Source: Ciona savignyi (Eukaryota > Chordata > Ascidiacea > Phlebobranchia > Cionidae). Taken from it: 64,000 nucleotides of DNA. Below are positions 1 to 11,850 of the stretch, piece by piece. Location of the stretch: the NCBI GenBank assembly GCA_000149265.1, contig CH002078.1:784850-848849 (forward strand), given 5' to 3'. How positions within the stretch are numbered: position 1 is the first letter of the stretch; each line of letters opens with the position of its first letter. The notes beneath the pieces are model-generated. The model was not told the DNA's origin and made no database searches. It saw only the letters and a list, made by a program, of their open reading frames with translations. A program made the translations under genes and the position numbers.

Positions 1-3000
1 CCCGATAGAGCTCATGAGCCACTTGAAGTAATGAATTAAGTTCTGTAGGTTCATAAAAAACAATTACACGTTTGTTTGTTTTTTTTAAATATAATTTTAA
101 AATGTTTTATTTTGGATATTCTTTTTAAGTCGTTTCCATAAAAAAGCAAATATTAAAATATATGTCATTGAAATATGCACATTTGTCGCATTTTAGCTTT
201 GAATCAGAGAAAAGTACGTGTTGACATTTATCTATACATAGATAATGTGTTTTCCTTTGAAAGAAAACGACAAAGGTGGCGTCGCTTTATAAAAATCTGA
301 ATAATAACGCTAACATTTCCTCAAGTAAATTGAATGGAACCTTGATTCTTCAAAGATTAAACAATCGCCGCAGTTAAATTTAAGTCGCTATGTACTCACA
401 CAAACCCGTTATTGTTAAAAATTGTAAAAATGTATTATTAAAATGTGCAACAAAATGCGTTTATGCATAACCAACCGCGATTCGCTTGACTTCGTAGAGA
501 TAGAATCACTGACGAGAAATACATAGCATGAACGCGTGTGGTTGATATTCAGTTAAAAACATAGCATGGGCTGTTTTAAATTCGCATTCAGTAAAATCAA
601 CTTTAGATTCAAAATAAATTAATTAAACGTGTATAAAATGTGTCGGTTGGGGTAAAATATGAAACCCTTGTTTCTGCTCGAGCAATAACACATTTTACGC
701 CCGTGATTTCGGTCGTGACGTTATAATCACATGAATCATGTTTTCCAACTTTTTTGTGTACCACTAAATTTTGCCTATTTTAAGCCTACTTCTCAATTCA
801 CAAACAATCGAACAAGACAAAACAAATACACCATCATAACATGTTGATGCTTTAAAATATATTTTTTACACACAAATAAATAAGTTAGTCAAATATTTTC
901 AATTTAGAGAATTATTTCCAAACTTTTATTTTTTTATGAAATGTCTTTTCCAGTTGTTAAACTGGCTAATAGCAGGGAACAATGGAGTATTTTTATGGTT
1001 TCTTTAATTGAAAAAATAGAACCGAGATAAACGAACAATATTAACAGTTTAATCAGAGTAATCAAACACTACTAAATATGCTACTTAATAATACGGTTTG
1101 GAATTTTCATCAAGAGACCTCGTGTTTACCTGGATTTTATAAGGCAACAGGTACGCATTCCCAAATTAAGAAAGATAACATGGTCATTAAAGTCATTGAA
1201 TTGTTTATTAAAGTTGGTATAATTATAACATGTTACTTGATCAAATAGAAGATATTTATATTAAAATTTAGTTAATTTTTATAATTTAATAATTTTTCTC
1301 ACTGTTGTATTGGTCCAACGGCAAAAAAATGATTTACAAACCCGATAGAACCCATAAGCCACTTAAAGTTATAAATCAAGTTCTGCAGGTTCATGAAAGC
1401 ATTTAGGCCTACACGTTTCCTTTGTTCAAAAATTTTAATCTGAATAACTTCCCCGACTGGGTACTGACTCCTATTACCTGTCTTGGTGAGAAGTTGCAGT
1501 TTTCTTAGACGTCGTCTCTTATTTAGAGTTTAAAATAACGCAGAGTTTAATAAATGAATTTATTCGAAATTGACACCTGAATGATGACGGGAAATTAAAG
1601 TCTTGTAAATGACGGAAAAATATATGTACATTAAATGATCAAAAAATTACTAATTTAAGAATAAAGACAATATTTACCAAATTGTGACTTAAGAGGAGCC
1701 AAAGCACGTCATACGTAATACACCCACCAGAGGTGGAAGTATATTAATATATTATATATTATTATATCGGACAACGGTTCGACCTCGTATCGAAGTTTCA
1801 TGTTTCACCCACCATACGTTTACGTAATCCGTTTACTATAACAACCGTACACAATGCTTTTGTTAGCGCAGTGGATCCCAGCGTTTTTGGTACAACTTGG
1901 TTTTGTCCATTTTAAATCTACCTTTCCTTACCTTTTTAACAAGACAAAACATATTGAACATTTTAATGTTGTTATACTTTAAAGTATTGATTTAACAAAC
2001 AAAATTATATTACTTTGACACTTTTTTCCTAACTTTATGAAATTTCTGATCCAGATGGGCAACACTGGGTAATAGCAGATAACTATGGGGTATTTTATGG
2101 TTCCTCAAATTGAAAAGTAGAGTAAGGAAATAGGACTGCGAAAAACGTATAATTGTAAGTTTACTCACAATTTAATTATAGTAATTATACAGTATTAAAT
2201 AATATGTTACTTAGTATATAAGTTTAGTATTTTCATTGAAATGTGTGTATTTGGATTTAATAAGGCAAAAACGTGTGCTTGCATGGTTTCTGACATTAAA
2301 ACCCACATTGGGAAAATAAATCCGTATTTAAACGACTTAGCCTTGCAATATTTAAGTGTTCAATTAAGTTGTAATATTTTAAGAAATGTTATGTTTAAAA
2401 ACATTTAGGTCATTAAATTATTTGTTAAAGTACGTATAGTAATAACTTGCTATTTGATTAAAGAACATATATTTATAATATATATTTTTTTTAAATCTTA
2501 TTGATGTATATTGGCCTCACAGCCAAGGAAATGATGTAAAAACTCAATAGTTCTGCAGGTTCATAAAAAACAATTACACGCTTGGCTTTGATTTTTAAAT
2601 ATAATTTATAAATATTTTATTTTAGATATTCTTTTTAAGTCGTTTCCATAAGCAGAGCAAATATTAAAATATATGTCATTGAAATATGCAGCTTTGTCGC
2701 ATTTTAGGACGTAGCTTTAAATCAGAGAAAAGTACGTATTGTAAATTTATCTATACATAAAAAAATGTGTTTGCCTTTGAAAGAAAACGACAAAGGTGGC
2801 GTCGCTTTATAAAGATCTGAGTAATAACGCTAACCTTGCCTCAAGTAAATTGAATGGAACCTTGATTCTTTAAAAAGATTAAACAATCGTCCCAGTTGAA
2901 TTTGAGGAGTTATTTAGTAACACAAACCCGTTGTATTGTTAAAATATGCAACAAAATGCGTGTATGCGTAACCAACCGCGATTCGCTTGACTTCGTAGAA

Positions 3001-3900
3001 GTAGAATCACTGACGACAAATACATAGCGTGAGCGCATGTGGTTGATATTCAGTTAAAACATATCATGGGCTGTGTTAATTTCGGATTTAGTAAAATCAA
3101 CTTTAGATTCATAACAAATGAATTAAACGTGTATGAAATGTGCCGGTTGTGGTAAAATATGTATATATAACATTTTACTTCCGTGATTTTAGTCGTGCCG
3201 TCAAAAATCACACAAATCATGTAATAAATGTAATTTAAATGTTTAATATCCAAATTGATTTTTACGCGGAAGTGAATGTAAAAGCAACTGTTATCAGATG
3301 CCCTTTGTCCATGTTTTGACCTTTATGTTTAAACGAAATGTTTTGTGAGCTCATAGGGAAATTTGCATATTAGCATCGTGTCGTTGCCTTTAAAAATGTG
3401 TCATAGCAACTATATATACGACTTTGTTATAACAGGTGATTTCGATTTTTTGCTACAAATAAATTTGCCTATTTTAAGTATTCTCTTGCATTTTGGCAGA
3501 AGACAAAACAACTACAACATCACAAAATGTTGTTATGATTTATATATTAATTTCACAAAAACATAAATAGAAATTAGAAATTTCTCTCCAAACTTTATAA
3601 AATTCCATTCAAAGATTGGAAATCTGTGTAGGAATAATAGGGAATTACGCGGTATTTTTATGGTTCCTTAAATTAAAAAGTAGCGCAGAGATTTTCGACC
3701 GAGTAAACCCAACTATAGTTATTGTTAATAAACAAGTAGTACATAAAACAGTTCACAGACAGTTATTTTTTAAGTTATGCTTCTTATAACCATACGGTAC
3801 AGAATTTATGCGAGGCTTTACCTGGATTTATTAAGTCAAGAATAAATAAAGTTAAATAGATTCTGCAGATTTAACAATTTTTAATTAATTTAATCTAAAT
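1..3900. repeat. Three degraded direct copies of a 1.2-1.3 kb non-coding unit
   Basis: The block at 1-760 recurs at about 2540-3215 in the same order: 'ttctgcaggttcataaaaaa', 'aagtcgtttccata', 'aaatatatgtcattgaaata', 'gacaaaggtggcgtcgcttt', 'accaaccgcgattcgcttga'. The following block at 770-1330 recurs at about 1905-2530 and 3460-3880, marked by 'agacaaaaca' and 'tatttttatggtt'. A partial start of the unit is at 1340. Copies are full of substitutions and small indels. No ORF is conserved between them, so I see no gene here. The short ORFs are not preserved and look accidental. Confidence 0.75.
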
Positions 3901-4259
3901 AAATTCTATTAATTACACTTTCTCAGCCATTCGTATAAATTACAAACAACCAAATATGTGTCATTGATATATGCTTTTTCCTCTAGCAAATTTAATCTTC
4001 TTGTTAAAGGTTTCTATTTGAAAAAAGGGAACATGTTGTTATTGTACTCATGTTTTCCAAGTTTAAATTAATTGTGCATTAGTACTTTACTTTAAATGTT
4101 AAACATTTTTTAATTACTTTGGTAAACTTACGAAATTTATTAGGTTTATTTTTCGTTAAATGACAGTGGTGCCTTCTCCGTCCGAAGAATTAGTAGACAA
4201 CATAACCTTGATATGTAAAAAGCCAAAATTTATAGTTTTACCCTGGCGGAATTTCCTAG

Positions 4260-4500
4260 AATCGTAAAATACTAGTTTTCTATATTTTCGGAATTTATAG
4301 GGATCATAGCGTCTAACCTAACTTTTCTTTTACGCTAGCTACGAATTCTTTTAAGCTTGCTAGGAAATACAAATATTTGACCTCTGTCAAGCAAGTGTAT
4401 GTATGACTACAGCTTTATATTTAATTGAGGTGTCTTTCGTACGCTTTAGGTCCACAATCACTGATGCAACACACGTTGTTTCGCGACGCTATTTGTATAG
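4260..4500 (+). repeat. Upstream block shared with the paralogous gene (copy 1)
   Basis: About 240 bp that matches 8690-8910 in order: 'catagcgtctaac', 'acgctagcta', 'acaaatatttgacctctgtc', 'aagcaa', 'taatt/taattgaggt', 'ccacaatcact'. It precedes a SINE and then a start codon in both places. The tandem gene duplication therefore included upstream, possibly promoter, DNA. A mirror copy is at about 60660-60900. Confidence 0.7.
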
Positions 4501-4504
4501 GAAT

Positions 4505-4690
4505 GTCCAACCGGTTAGTATGGTGGATTAGTACGAGGTCTTTCTACCGAAAGATTGCAAGTACACAACACACTGCAATAGCTTCATTAACCCGACGGTA
4601 GGGCAAGGTGATCTGACTATTGCCCGTGTGTTAGCCCCCTTGGTTTTCCAATTCACGGGGATAAACATAAATATTCCATATCCTATAGTC
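4505..4690 (+). mobile_element. tRNA-derived SINE, family A, internally deleted
   Basis: The head 'gtccaaccggttagtatgg' and tail 'cccgtgtgttagcccccttg' match the full-length family A copies, but the middle (B-box region to 'attaatgggttctacc') is missing. It sits about 60 bp upstream of the TIR gene start, in the same relative position as the copy before the paralogue at 8925. The insertion therefore predates the gene duplication. Confidence 0.75.
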
Positions 4691-4752
4691 GAGTATGGAT
4701 TTTTTATGCAAAATATTAAACAATTATTAATTTCTTATAGCTTCCTATGAAA

Positions 4753-7226
4753 ATGCCCCAACCTTTTTTATATATAAGTATTTCGACTGAGTTTTCTTGT
4801 AATCCTGAATGGACGTGCGATTTGGAGTTAAATGAAGGAAAGTACTTCGTTGTTGTAAAAAATCGAAGAGTTGAGCTTACAACAGAAATATGGCACTCGG
4901 AAAATTACCTGAAGAAATTGCTCGCGAACGGAGGCGCTCCTGTGTTGATATGCTACGGCCTGCACAAGTTGGGATATGGTGCATTTGAATTCTCACGGGA
5001 AGGCGCTCATTTTAAGATTAAAACTAGTGACAGTTCGCAGATAAAGAAAATTCAACGGTTCTTAAGGAGTGGTTCATTTGTTCATAAGCTTAATGCTGAG
5101 ATTTCTGAAATTATATTTGAACATCCCGACGAGTTGGGGCATGTGAACTTCAAAATTACATCTTGTTCAGGTAACACCCGGCCTTTTATAATAAGGAGAA
5201 CATTGCTGTTTTAATCAATTACACCTTACATAATATTATTACCAAACATAATTCGAAGGATTCTGGGTGAAATTACAGTAATTACGTATTAGAGATAAAA
5301 TATGATTATTCTATGGTAATCCTAATATAAAAACTTTTAAATGAGTTATCTAAGATACGTTTAGTGTTAATGATTGAAGTTGTTAATACTTATAATTAAT
5401 AAATAGATAAAATATTACTATTTTTTTAATTTAATTTTTGTAACATATTAAATGTCGTTTTTACCACAGTGTTAAAATTTTGTTAAATTTGGTCAACCAT
5501 TTCGAGCCAAAAATATAATTAAAAACATTGTCTGCTATGTCTGCCTAAATAAATACGCCATCTGTTTATTTCTTTTGTATATTAATAGATAATCTTTTTA
5601 TAATATTTTACTAAAAAAATAAAATTTTTACATATGTACAGAAGTACAAGAACCTTCCAGCAACATGAGTGTCGTCTCAGAATCTGCGCCTCACGCAGAC
5701 TCTTCGCACAGTCCGAAATTGCCTTCAGGTCCTTCAACAGAGGTTGTGGATAAACCAAAATTAGTGGCAGATGCTCCAAGTACGGGTAACCAACCTACAA
5801 GTCAAGATAGTCCAACCCAGGATCCAGATCCAATCAGAGTTCCAAAGTCAACTCCATCTTCTGATAAAAATTACCCTCCGCAATCAACGACGCAAGCAGA
5901 CTCCGTTCCTACTAATCCACCGGATGAAGATCAAAAGAATCCAATAAAGGTATTTCTATCTAAAACTTTTAATTGAGTATAACTAAATCTTATATGGGGT
6001 AATTAGTAACACAAATCCCATGTTTGTAATGCGGGGGAAAGTGGGAAAGGTCTGTCACTCAAGATTCATTGATAAAAACTCTAATGTACTTTTTGTATTT
6101 TTCTGAGTTAAGTTTCGAACTCGTGATAGGCTCGCTACAAAAATTGTTTTTGCACAGATGTCGGAATATAACAGTCGCGCTAACCATTCGGCCAGACGAG
6201 ATAAGACTGTACTCAGTTTCCTACAATTTAAAATTAGAGGAACCTGTCTATCACACACAACTGCAATAGCTCTGGTAGTTTAAAAACTCAACTATGTTGG
6301 GTGGGCTTAGGAAATAGTATAAATTTGGATAGTTGCGTATTTTTGTATTGCTCCCATTGCAAAAGATAACAACGGAATAGTGGCCGATGGTCACACGGTT
6401 TACTGACGTTTGCATGTGCGATAAACCTAGACAAAACATAAATATTAAATGTATTATTTTGTTATTAAATGTCTTATTTTTTTTTCAGTATGACATTGGA
6501 ATTTTCGCTCATGAGCATGATATGGAAAAAGCAGCCCGAATTAAGGGCCACTGTGATTCTCTGGGGTATAACACCTGCATCTTTGATGATTGGGTGGGGC
6601 CGGGAGGTGAACCACTACCGATGAAAGTTCTTTCATTTATAAAAGAATGCTTGGTTCTATTCTGGATTGCACCCCCACAACACCATTCTGGAAGTTACAT
6701 GAAGCATTGGAAAAATGTAGCACTTCATAATGCTATCGAATCGAATAATAGTCCATTCGTAGTAGTTATTCCAATGGAATATAAAAAGAAAGATATTGTA
6801 CCTCCAGAGTTAAAAGCATATGATCCAATCACAGAAGATAACAAGATTAGAGAAAGAATCAAAGCAACAGTCAAAGCGGCACAAGCTTCAACTCCCAATC
6901 CTCCAGCAACCAGTGATAATCAAAATATTCCGACTACCTCGGGCCCACCCACTGATGTGCCGGGACCCAGCATCACCAACATCATAAATATTTATGGTTC
7001 TAGTGTTGGAAGTTTAGTTCTACAGGTAAATGTTTTCAAGTAGCCCTAAAACAAACATAGTCAAAACAACACGGCAGATCGCTTATATACCTACTAACAT
7101 ACCTGCAATGTTGGAAAAAAATTGTGAATCATGTATTGAGTGACAATAACATTAAGAATTCTGTTTAACTATGTGATATTTTTTCAGGGACAAGGAGAAT
7201 CTGATTCGAAGTCGAAAGAAGAATGA
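4753..7226 (+). CDS. TIR-domain adaptor-like protein with unknown N-terminal domain and RHIM-like tail
   Basis: Model of four exons: 4753-5170, 5642-5949, 6489-7025, 7188-7226. All junctions are GT/AG and phases agree (1,0,0), giving 433 aa. I chose ATG 4753 over 4747 because the paralogue aligns there (AAAATG-CCC/GCT-CAACC). Residues 1-139 form a domain I do not recognise, with 'GGAPVLICYGLHKLGY' and 'HPDELGHVNFKITSCSG'. Residues 140-242 are a Ser/Pro/Gln-rich linker. Residues 243-374 are a TIR domain: box 1 YDIGIFAHEHD, BB-loop region DDWVGPGG, box-3-like YMKHW. The start 'AHEHDMEKAARI' is closer to TICAM-type than MyD88-type TIRs. The Glu of enzymatic TIRs is not evident before KHW, so a scaffold role is likelier. 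Residues 404-421 are RHIM-like. No signal peptide or membrane segment is seen, so it is probably cytosolic. Function as an innate-immune adaptor is inference. Confidence 0.82.
6115..6215 (-). mobile_element. tRNA-derived SINE, family B (Ser/Leu-like head)
   Basis: Read on the minus strand it gives 'ctggccgaatggttagcgcg' (A-box-like) and 'cgagttcgaaact' (B-box-like), with an intervening arm. It lies in intron 2 of the TIR gene. Other family B copies are at 10695-10800, 11760-11850, 17430-17520, 22845-22945, 27950-28065 and 29440-29545, with mirror copies in the right arm. The stem pairing is too degraded for a working tRNA. Confidence 0.6.
6972..7025 (+). other. RHIM-like motif at the C-terminus of the TIR protein
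   Basis: Encodes 'ITNIINIYGSSVGSLVLQ', followed after splicing by GQGE. The hydrophobic/Asn/Tyr/Gly pattern (INIY..S.VG.L.LQ) resembles the RHIM amyloid core of RIPK3 and RIPK1 (VNIY/IY.S-G-[VI]Q[VI]G). The canonical Q-[IV]-G-x-x-N order is not exact. It follows a Pro/Thr-rich spacer after the TIR domain, as the RHIM does in TRIF. Confidence 0.45.
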
Positions 7227-8690
7227 TTACGTCCATGAAGAATTGGTCCATGTTTAATTTCATAAGTGTATCTATATCTTGTGGAAAAAAACTTTAAACA
7301 TAACCCCCAAAATACCCAATTATCTTACAAGGATTTTAATAATTATTCGTGATATAAAATGGCACAGGGCTTATTAAACTGTTTAAACTTATAACATTGT
7401 ACCGATACCTATACTGTAAATATGTATATAAATTTTGGGAAAACTGTAAATATGTATATAAATTTTTTCAATTAATACTCTTAAATCAACTCTTAACTTT
7501 TAACATTGGGTATATGTTAAAGTTGATTTTTATTTTCTAACCAATTAATTGTATTTCTGCATTAATATCGCATAGTTTGTAATTAGCAGCTCACATGTTA
7601 CTTAGATATAAAAATAAACGAAAGTTTGCTTTCCCACTTTGAATCATGTAACGATGTGGCGGACAAGGAGGGGTTGTCTGTTGAAGAAAGGTGGGTTAAA
7701 CACAAGCTACCAGAAACGATGGTGAGTTCTTCGCGGAAATCTTGTAAAAATCTCAATATTTCTTTGATTTTTAAATTTCCGCGGCGGTAGGCTGAGCTCC
7801 GTCGTCCGTTTACCTACTTATGAAAAACAAATATTTGTTAATACAGCTTAATATTTAATCGAGGTTTTCCGTTCACCTAAGTTCCGCATTCACACAATAG
7901 GCAAGCTTCGTTTCACTGTTTTGTATCGTCTAGTTTCAGTGTATTACAGAAACAAACTGCGTGGCTCTTTATCCGAAAAGTTGACAATAAATGCAAATGG
8001 AACTATTAACAACAGAGTGTCAACCATGTGTCTACCACTACTGTTTGTAAGATATGTGTTAATTGCACATTAAACGGTTATTATAAAGGCTGCTTTGACA
8101 TTAGACAATCAATTAACGCGTATGAAACAGTTAAAACTAAATTCAGTATAGCTTCCTTTTCTAGGTAAGTTTGCCCAGACAAGTCACCAGTGCCATGCGA
8201 TTAATAAATAATATATTTACAAGGTTTGGACAAAAATTTCATAAAGGTAGTCCAGTATAAATATTCTATCTTACCAAGTGTAGTCAGCTAATAAGAATAT
8301 ATGACAATTATCAGTTAAACACTAACCATAGTTACGTGCTGGAGCAGTAAGTTTATAGTTACTCGTTAAATACTTTTTGTGTTTAAATACAAATGAACAT
8401 TGGATACCGTCAACCGCGTATAAACCATCACCATTTGTTAAACCAATTTTGACTGTATTATAATATATGTATACAAATCCCTTTTTTAATTTTAGTATGT
8501 TCGGACCATTCTAACTTTGCTGAATGTTTTAACCCGATTGTTTCTAAGTACTTGTATAGAGATTTGTAGAGACAGATTTGATGAAAACATCCTCCCTACT
8601 TTTATAGAGATTTATAGAGACAAATTTGATTAAAACAGTCTCCATCGAAAGTCCCGCAATAACTTGATTTAGATATCTAAAAATCGTAAA
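7227..8690. other. 3' UTR of the TIR gene and intergenic DNA
   Basis: The 3' UTR shares 'gaattggtccatgtttaatt' and 'aacattgtacc' with the end of the paralogue (13840-13960). AATAAA at 7613-7618 is the first strong poly(A) signal. A short repeat 'actgtaaatatgtatataaa' occurs twice (7403-7465). From 7346 on, everything is mirrored at the right end of the palindrome (60900-62198). At 7985-8040 there is a fragment of the 'gtgtcaacca(c/t)gtg' foldback terminus. No gene is seen. Confidence 0.6.
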
Positions 8691-8924
8691 AACACTAGAA
8701 TCGTAAAGCACTAGTTTGTTCTTTTTTTAGCATCAGTAGGGATAATAGCGTCTAACTAACCTTTCTGTTACGCTAGCTATGTTATACAAATATTTGACCT
8801 CTGTCAAGCAAGCGTATGTATGGCTACGGCTTAATATTTAATTGAGGTATTTTCTGTACGCTTTAAGTTCCACAATCACTAAGGCAATCAACAGGTTTTT
8901 TCGGGACGCTCTTTGTTCAGTAAT

Positions 8925-9216
8925 GTCCGACCGGTTAGTCTGGTGGATTAGTGCAACGACTTTCTACCAAAAGGTTGCAGATCCACAATCGGTCGCTTGC
9001 TAGTCGGTTGTTTCCTTGGGCATGTCACTCAAATACACTGCCTGAACGCAGCGGATTAATGGATTCTACCAAATTATAGGAACGTTTATATCATACACAA
9101 CATACTGTGACTCCGGGAAACCGAAAATGGGCGCGAGGTGATCTGTCGAATGCGGGTGTGTTAACCCCTTTGTTTTTCCAATTCACGAGATTAGCATGAA
9201 TATCCCATACCCTATT
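8925..9216 (+). mobile_element. tRNA-derived SINE, family A, full length
   Basis: The tRNA-like head 'gtccgaccggttagtctggt' is followed by the B-box-like 'aaggttgcagatccacaa', the body 'gattaatggattctaccaaa' and the tail 'gtgtgttaacccctttg'...'tatcccataccctat'. It ends about 65 bp before the start codon of the two-domain gene. The mirror copy is at 60335-60632. Confidence 0.8.
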
Positions 9217-10689
9217 GTGAAGTATAGCATTTTTAGGCAAGATAAAAAATGCTTTTTAATTTCATATAGCTGTCTTTAAAAATGGCTCAACCAGGTATTA
9301 TAACTGAGTTTTCTTGTAATCCTGAATGGGTTTGCAATTTGGAGTTGTTTAAAGAAGATTACTTCGTTGTTCTAAATAATAAAAGAGTTAAGCTTTCAAC
9401 AAAAATATGGCCACTGGAAAAGGGTTTGAAACAATTGCTTGCATACGGAGGCGCTCCTGTGCTGATATGCTACGGTCTGCACAAGTTGGGATACGATGTT
9501 AAAAAAATCACAAGAAATGCCTTTAAATTCTCGCGTTTAAATATTATATTCCCTCGCCTTTCAAAGAAAAAAGAAATTCAACGGCTCTTGAGCAATGGTA
9601 CATTTGCTCTTAATCTGGATGCTGAAATTCGTAAGATCATACAGGAACACCCCGACGTGTTGGGGCATGTGAACTTCAAAATTACATCTTGTTCAGGTAA
9701 GACGCGGCCTCCTGTAATAAAGGGAACATCGTGGACTTAATCTATTCCACCTTACTTAATACAACGCCGTGACGTTCACCAAAAATAGATATTTAATAGC
9801 AAATAAAATTTACGATCAACCAGAAAAAAATAATTTGCAAAAATGTTAAAAATGTTCATCTGAATAGAAACTTGTATGTCAACCCTTGGAAAACTACATG
9901 GCTTCCAAATCGGCCAATGTTCATACAGTCCTGCCGGACGACCGATCTCGTTGTATTTTTTATTTAAAAATTGCTAGACTTTGACGACGGAATAGAAAAA
10001 ATACTAAATAAAAATGTCTGCTCTTTCTGCTTAAATAAAAACGCCATCTGTTTATAATATTCGTATATTTTTCTAAGTTATCCTTTGATATTTAAATAAA
10101 CTTAGATTTAGGATAAGTGATGGTTAATGCTCAGTAGAAAATCTTTTTTTTATAATATTTTACTAAGAAATGAAAGTTTAACATTTATACAGAATTGCAA
10201 GAACCTTCCAGCAACACAAGTGTCGTCTCAGATTCTAAGTCCTTCGCTGACTCTAAGATTTCAGATAAATCAGAGATAGTGGCAGATGCTCTAAATAAGA
10301 GTACACGTCCTAAAAGTCAAGATAATACAACCCAGGTTCAAGATCCGCAGTTCCAAAAGTCAACTCGATCTTCTGGTAAAAAGGTAGAGAATCCTATAGC
10401 CAATTTGTCAACATATTCTTTGTCTGGTAACGCCCAAGCAGCAATAATTGATAATAATAACAATCCGCCACCAGCGATGCAATCAGACATAGTTCCTACT
10501 AATCAACAAGATGAAAATAAAAAAAAACCAATGAAGGTATTTTTATGCAAAACTTTCAATCAAATTTACCTGAATGTTATAATTATAGGGTAATTAGAAA
10601 CACAAATTCTGTGTCTGTAATGCGTGGGAAAAGTAGAAAAAAACTGTCACCCAAGATTCATTTAAAAAAATACTAATATATTTTGTGTA

Positions 10690-11850
10690 TTTAACTGAGC
10701 TCAGTTTCAAACTCGTGAGAGGCTCGCTACAAAGAAAGTTTTTGTATATATGTCGGCATTTAACAGTCGCGCTAACCATTCGGCCGCACGAGATACGACT
10801 CGGTAAATGTATTATAAACGAAACATGAAAATATTACAAAATCCACGAGTTTAAGATATTCAAAGCATTTAAAATTTCGAAATAAAAATAAACAACTTTA
10901 CAAAAGTTTATGACAATCAGTTTGTTCATGTATGCCTGTGTAGCAATTAATAAGTTAGTGCATGGTAGTGCTTAAAATAGTACCGTGTTAGTGCTTTAAA
11001 CTCCTTAAATTAAACAGTATGTTTCAGTAAGCAGAGACGCATCTGTATTCAAACTAAATAGTTTATAGATTTTTAAACTGATCCCGTTAAAAAATTATAA
11101 TTTACACGCTTCAACAAAAAAACGATAAAACGGTTTATTTGCAATTATATAAGACGTGTTGTTTTTTTGCATTTTTTGTTGTAATTTGCAGACTGATCTT
11201 TGGGCATGACACTTGGTGAATATCAAACGGTTTCCCAAAGTTAAAACTATGGACCTGTGAACAGCTATAGACCTGTTTCAAATCTGCAACCCTTCGGCTA
11301 AAGGGCGACGTACTAATCCACGAATTCAATCGGTCGGATAAAGCTTAATAAATAACTTTGACCCATTTTTTGAAAATCCCCAATATTTTAATTCCTCTAA
11401 AACTAATAATAAGTCTCATTTAGCTACATAAGAAATAGAAGAAAGAGTCCAATTTAAATATACACTAGCAAATATTGCGTGACAGAGAACTTCCCGACAG
11501 ACACAATCATATAACCACAACCGACATTTGAAGTCTTGGTAATCCGACCGTCATCTCTCTTGACTCTAACTATTACCAGTTATATACATTAAATTGTGTG
11601 ATTGTATTGAATTTTTAACTATCTGTTCCTATCGTCCTTAACAGATATAATAGATGTGTTCGGCATTACAAAATCTAAACCTAATGTTACTTCTGTCTGT
11701 TTCTTTTTTACCGGTATTTTTAGTTTGTACACAGGGAGCGGTAACCATTTGTCAAATCAACAGTATTGTTTTTACCAGGCTAGGTTTTTAACCAATGATG
11801 TGCTCGTCATTAACCATTCGGCAACACGACCGTACTGGTTTGTTTTAGAG
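10690..11850 (-). mobile_element. SINE fragments in intron 2 (families B, A, B)
   Basis: Minus-strand fragments: family B at about 10695-10800 ('cggccgaatggttagcgcga'), a family A head at about 11270-11345 ('agccgaagggttgcagattt'), and family B at about 11760-11850 ('ttgccgaatggttaatgacg'). All three are mirrored in the right arm at about 58725-58830, 58215-58300 and 53400-53490. The rest of the intron shows no other feature. Confidence 0.6.

Noticed and set aside
6115-6215. tRNA gene (Ser/Leu-like A and B boxes)
   Set aside because: Arms do not pair, and many diverged copies recur with the same flanks; these are SINE heads.
7660-7730. Possible small exon (ADKEGLSVEERW...)
   Set aside because: The mirror copy has a 5-nt difference that breaks the frame, and no partner exon fits.
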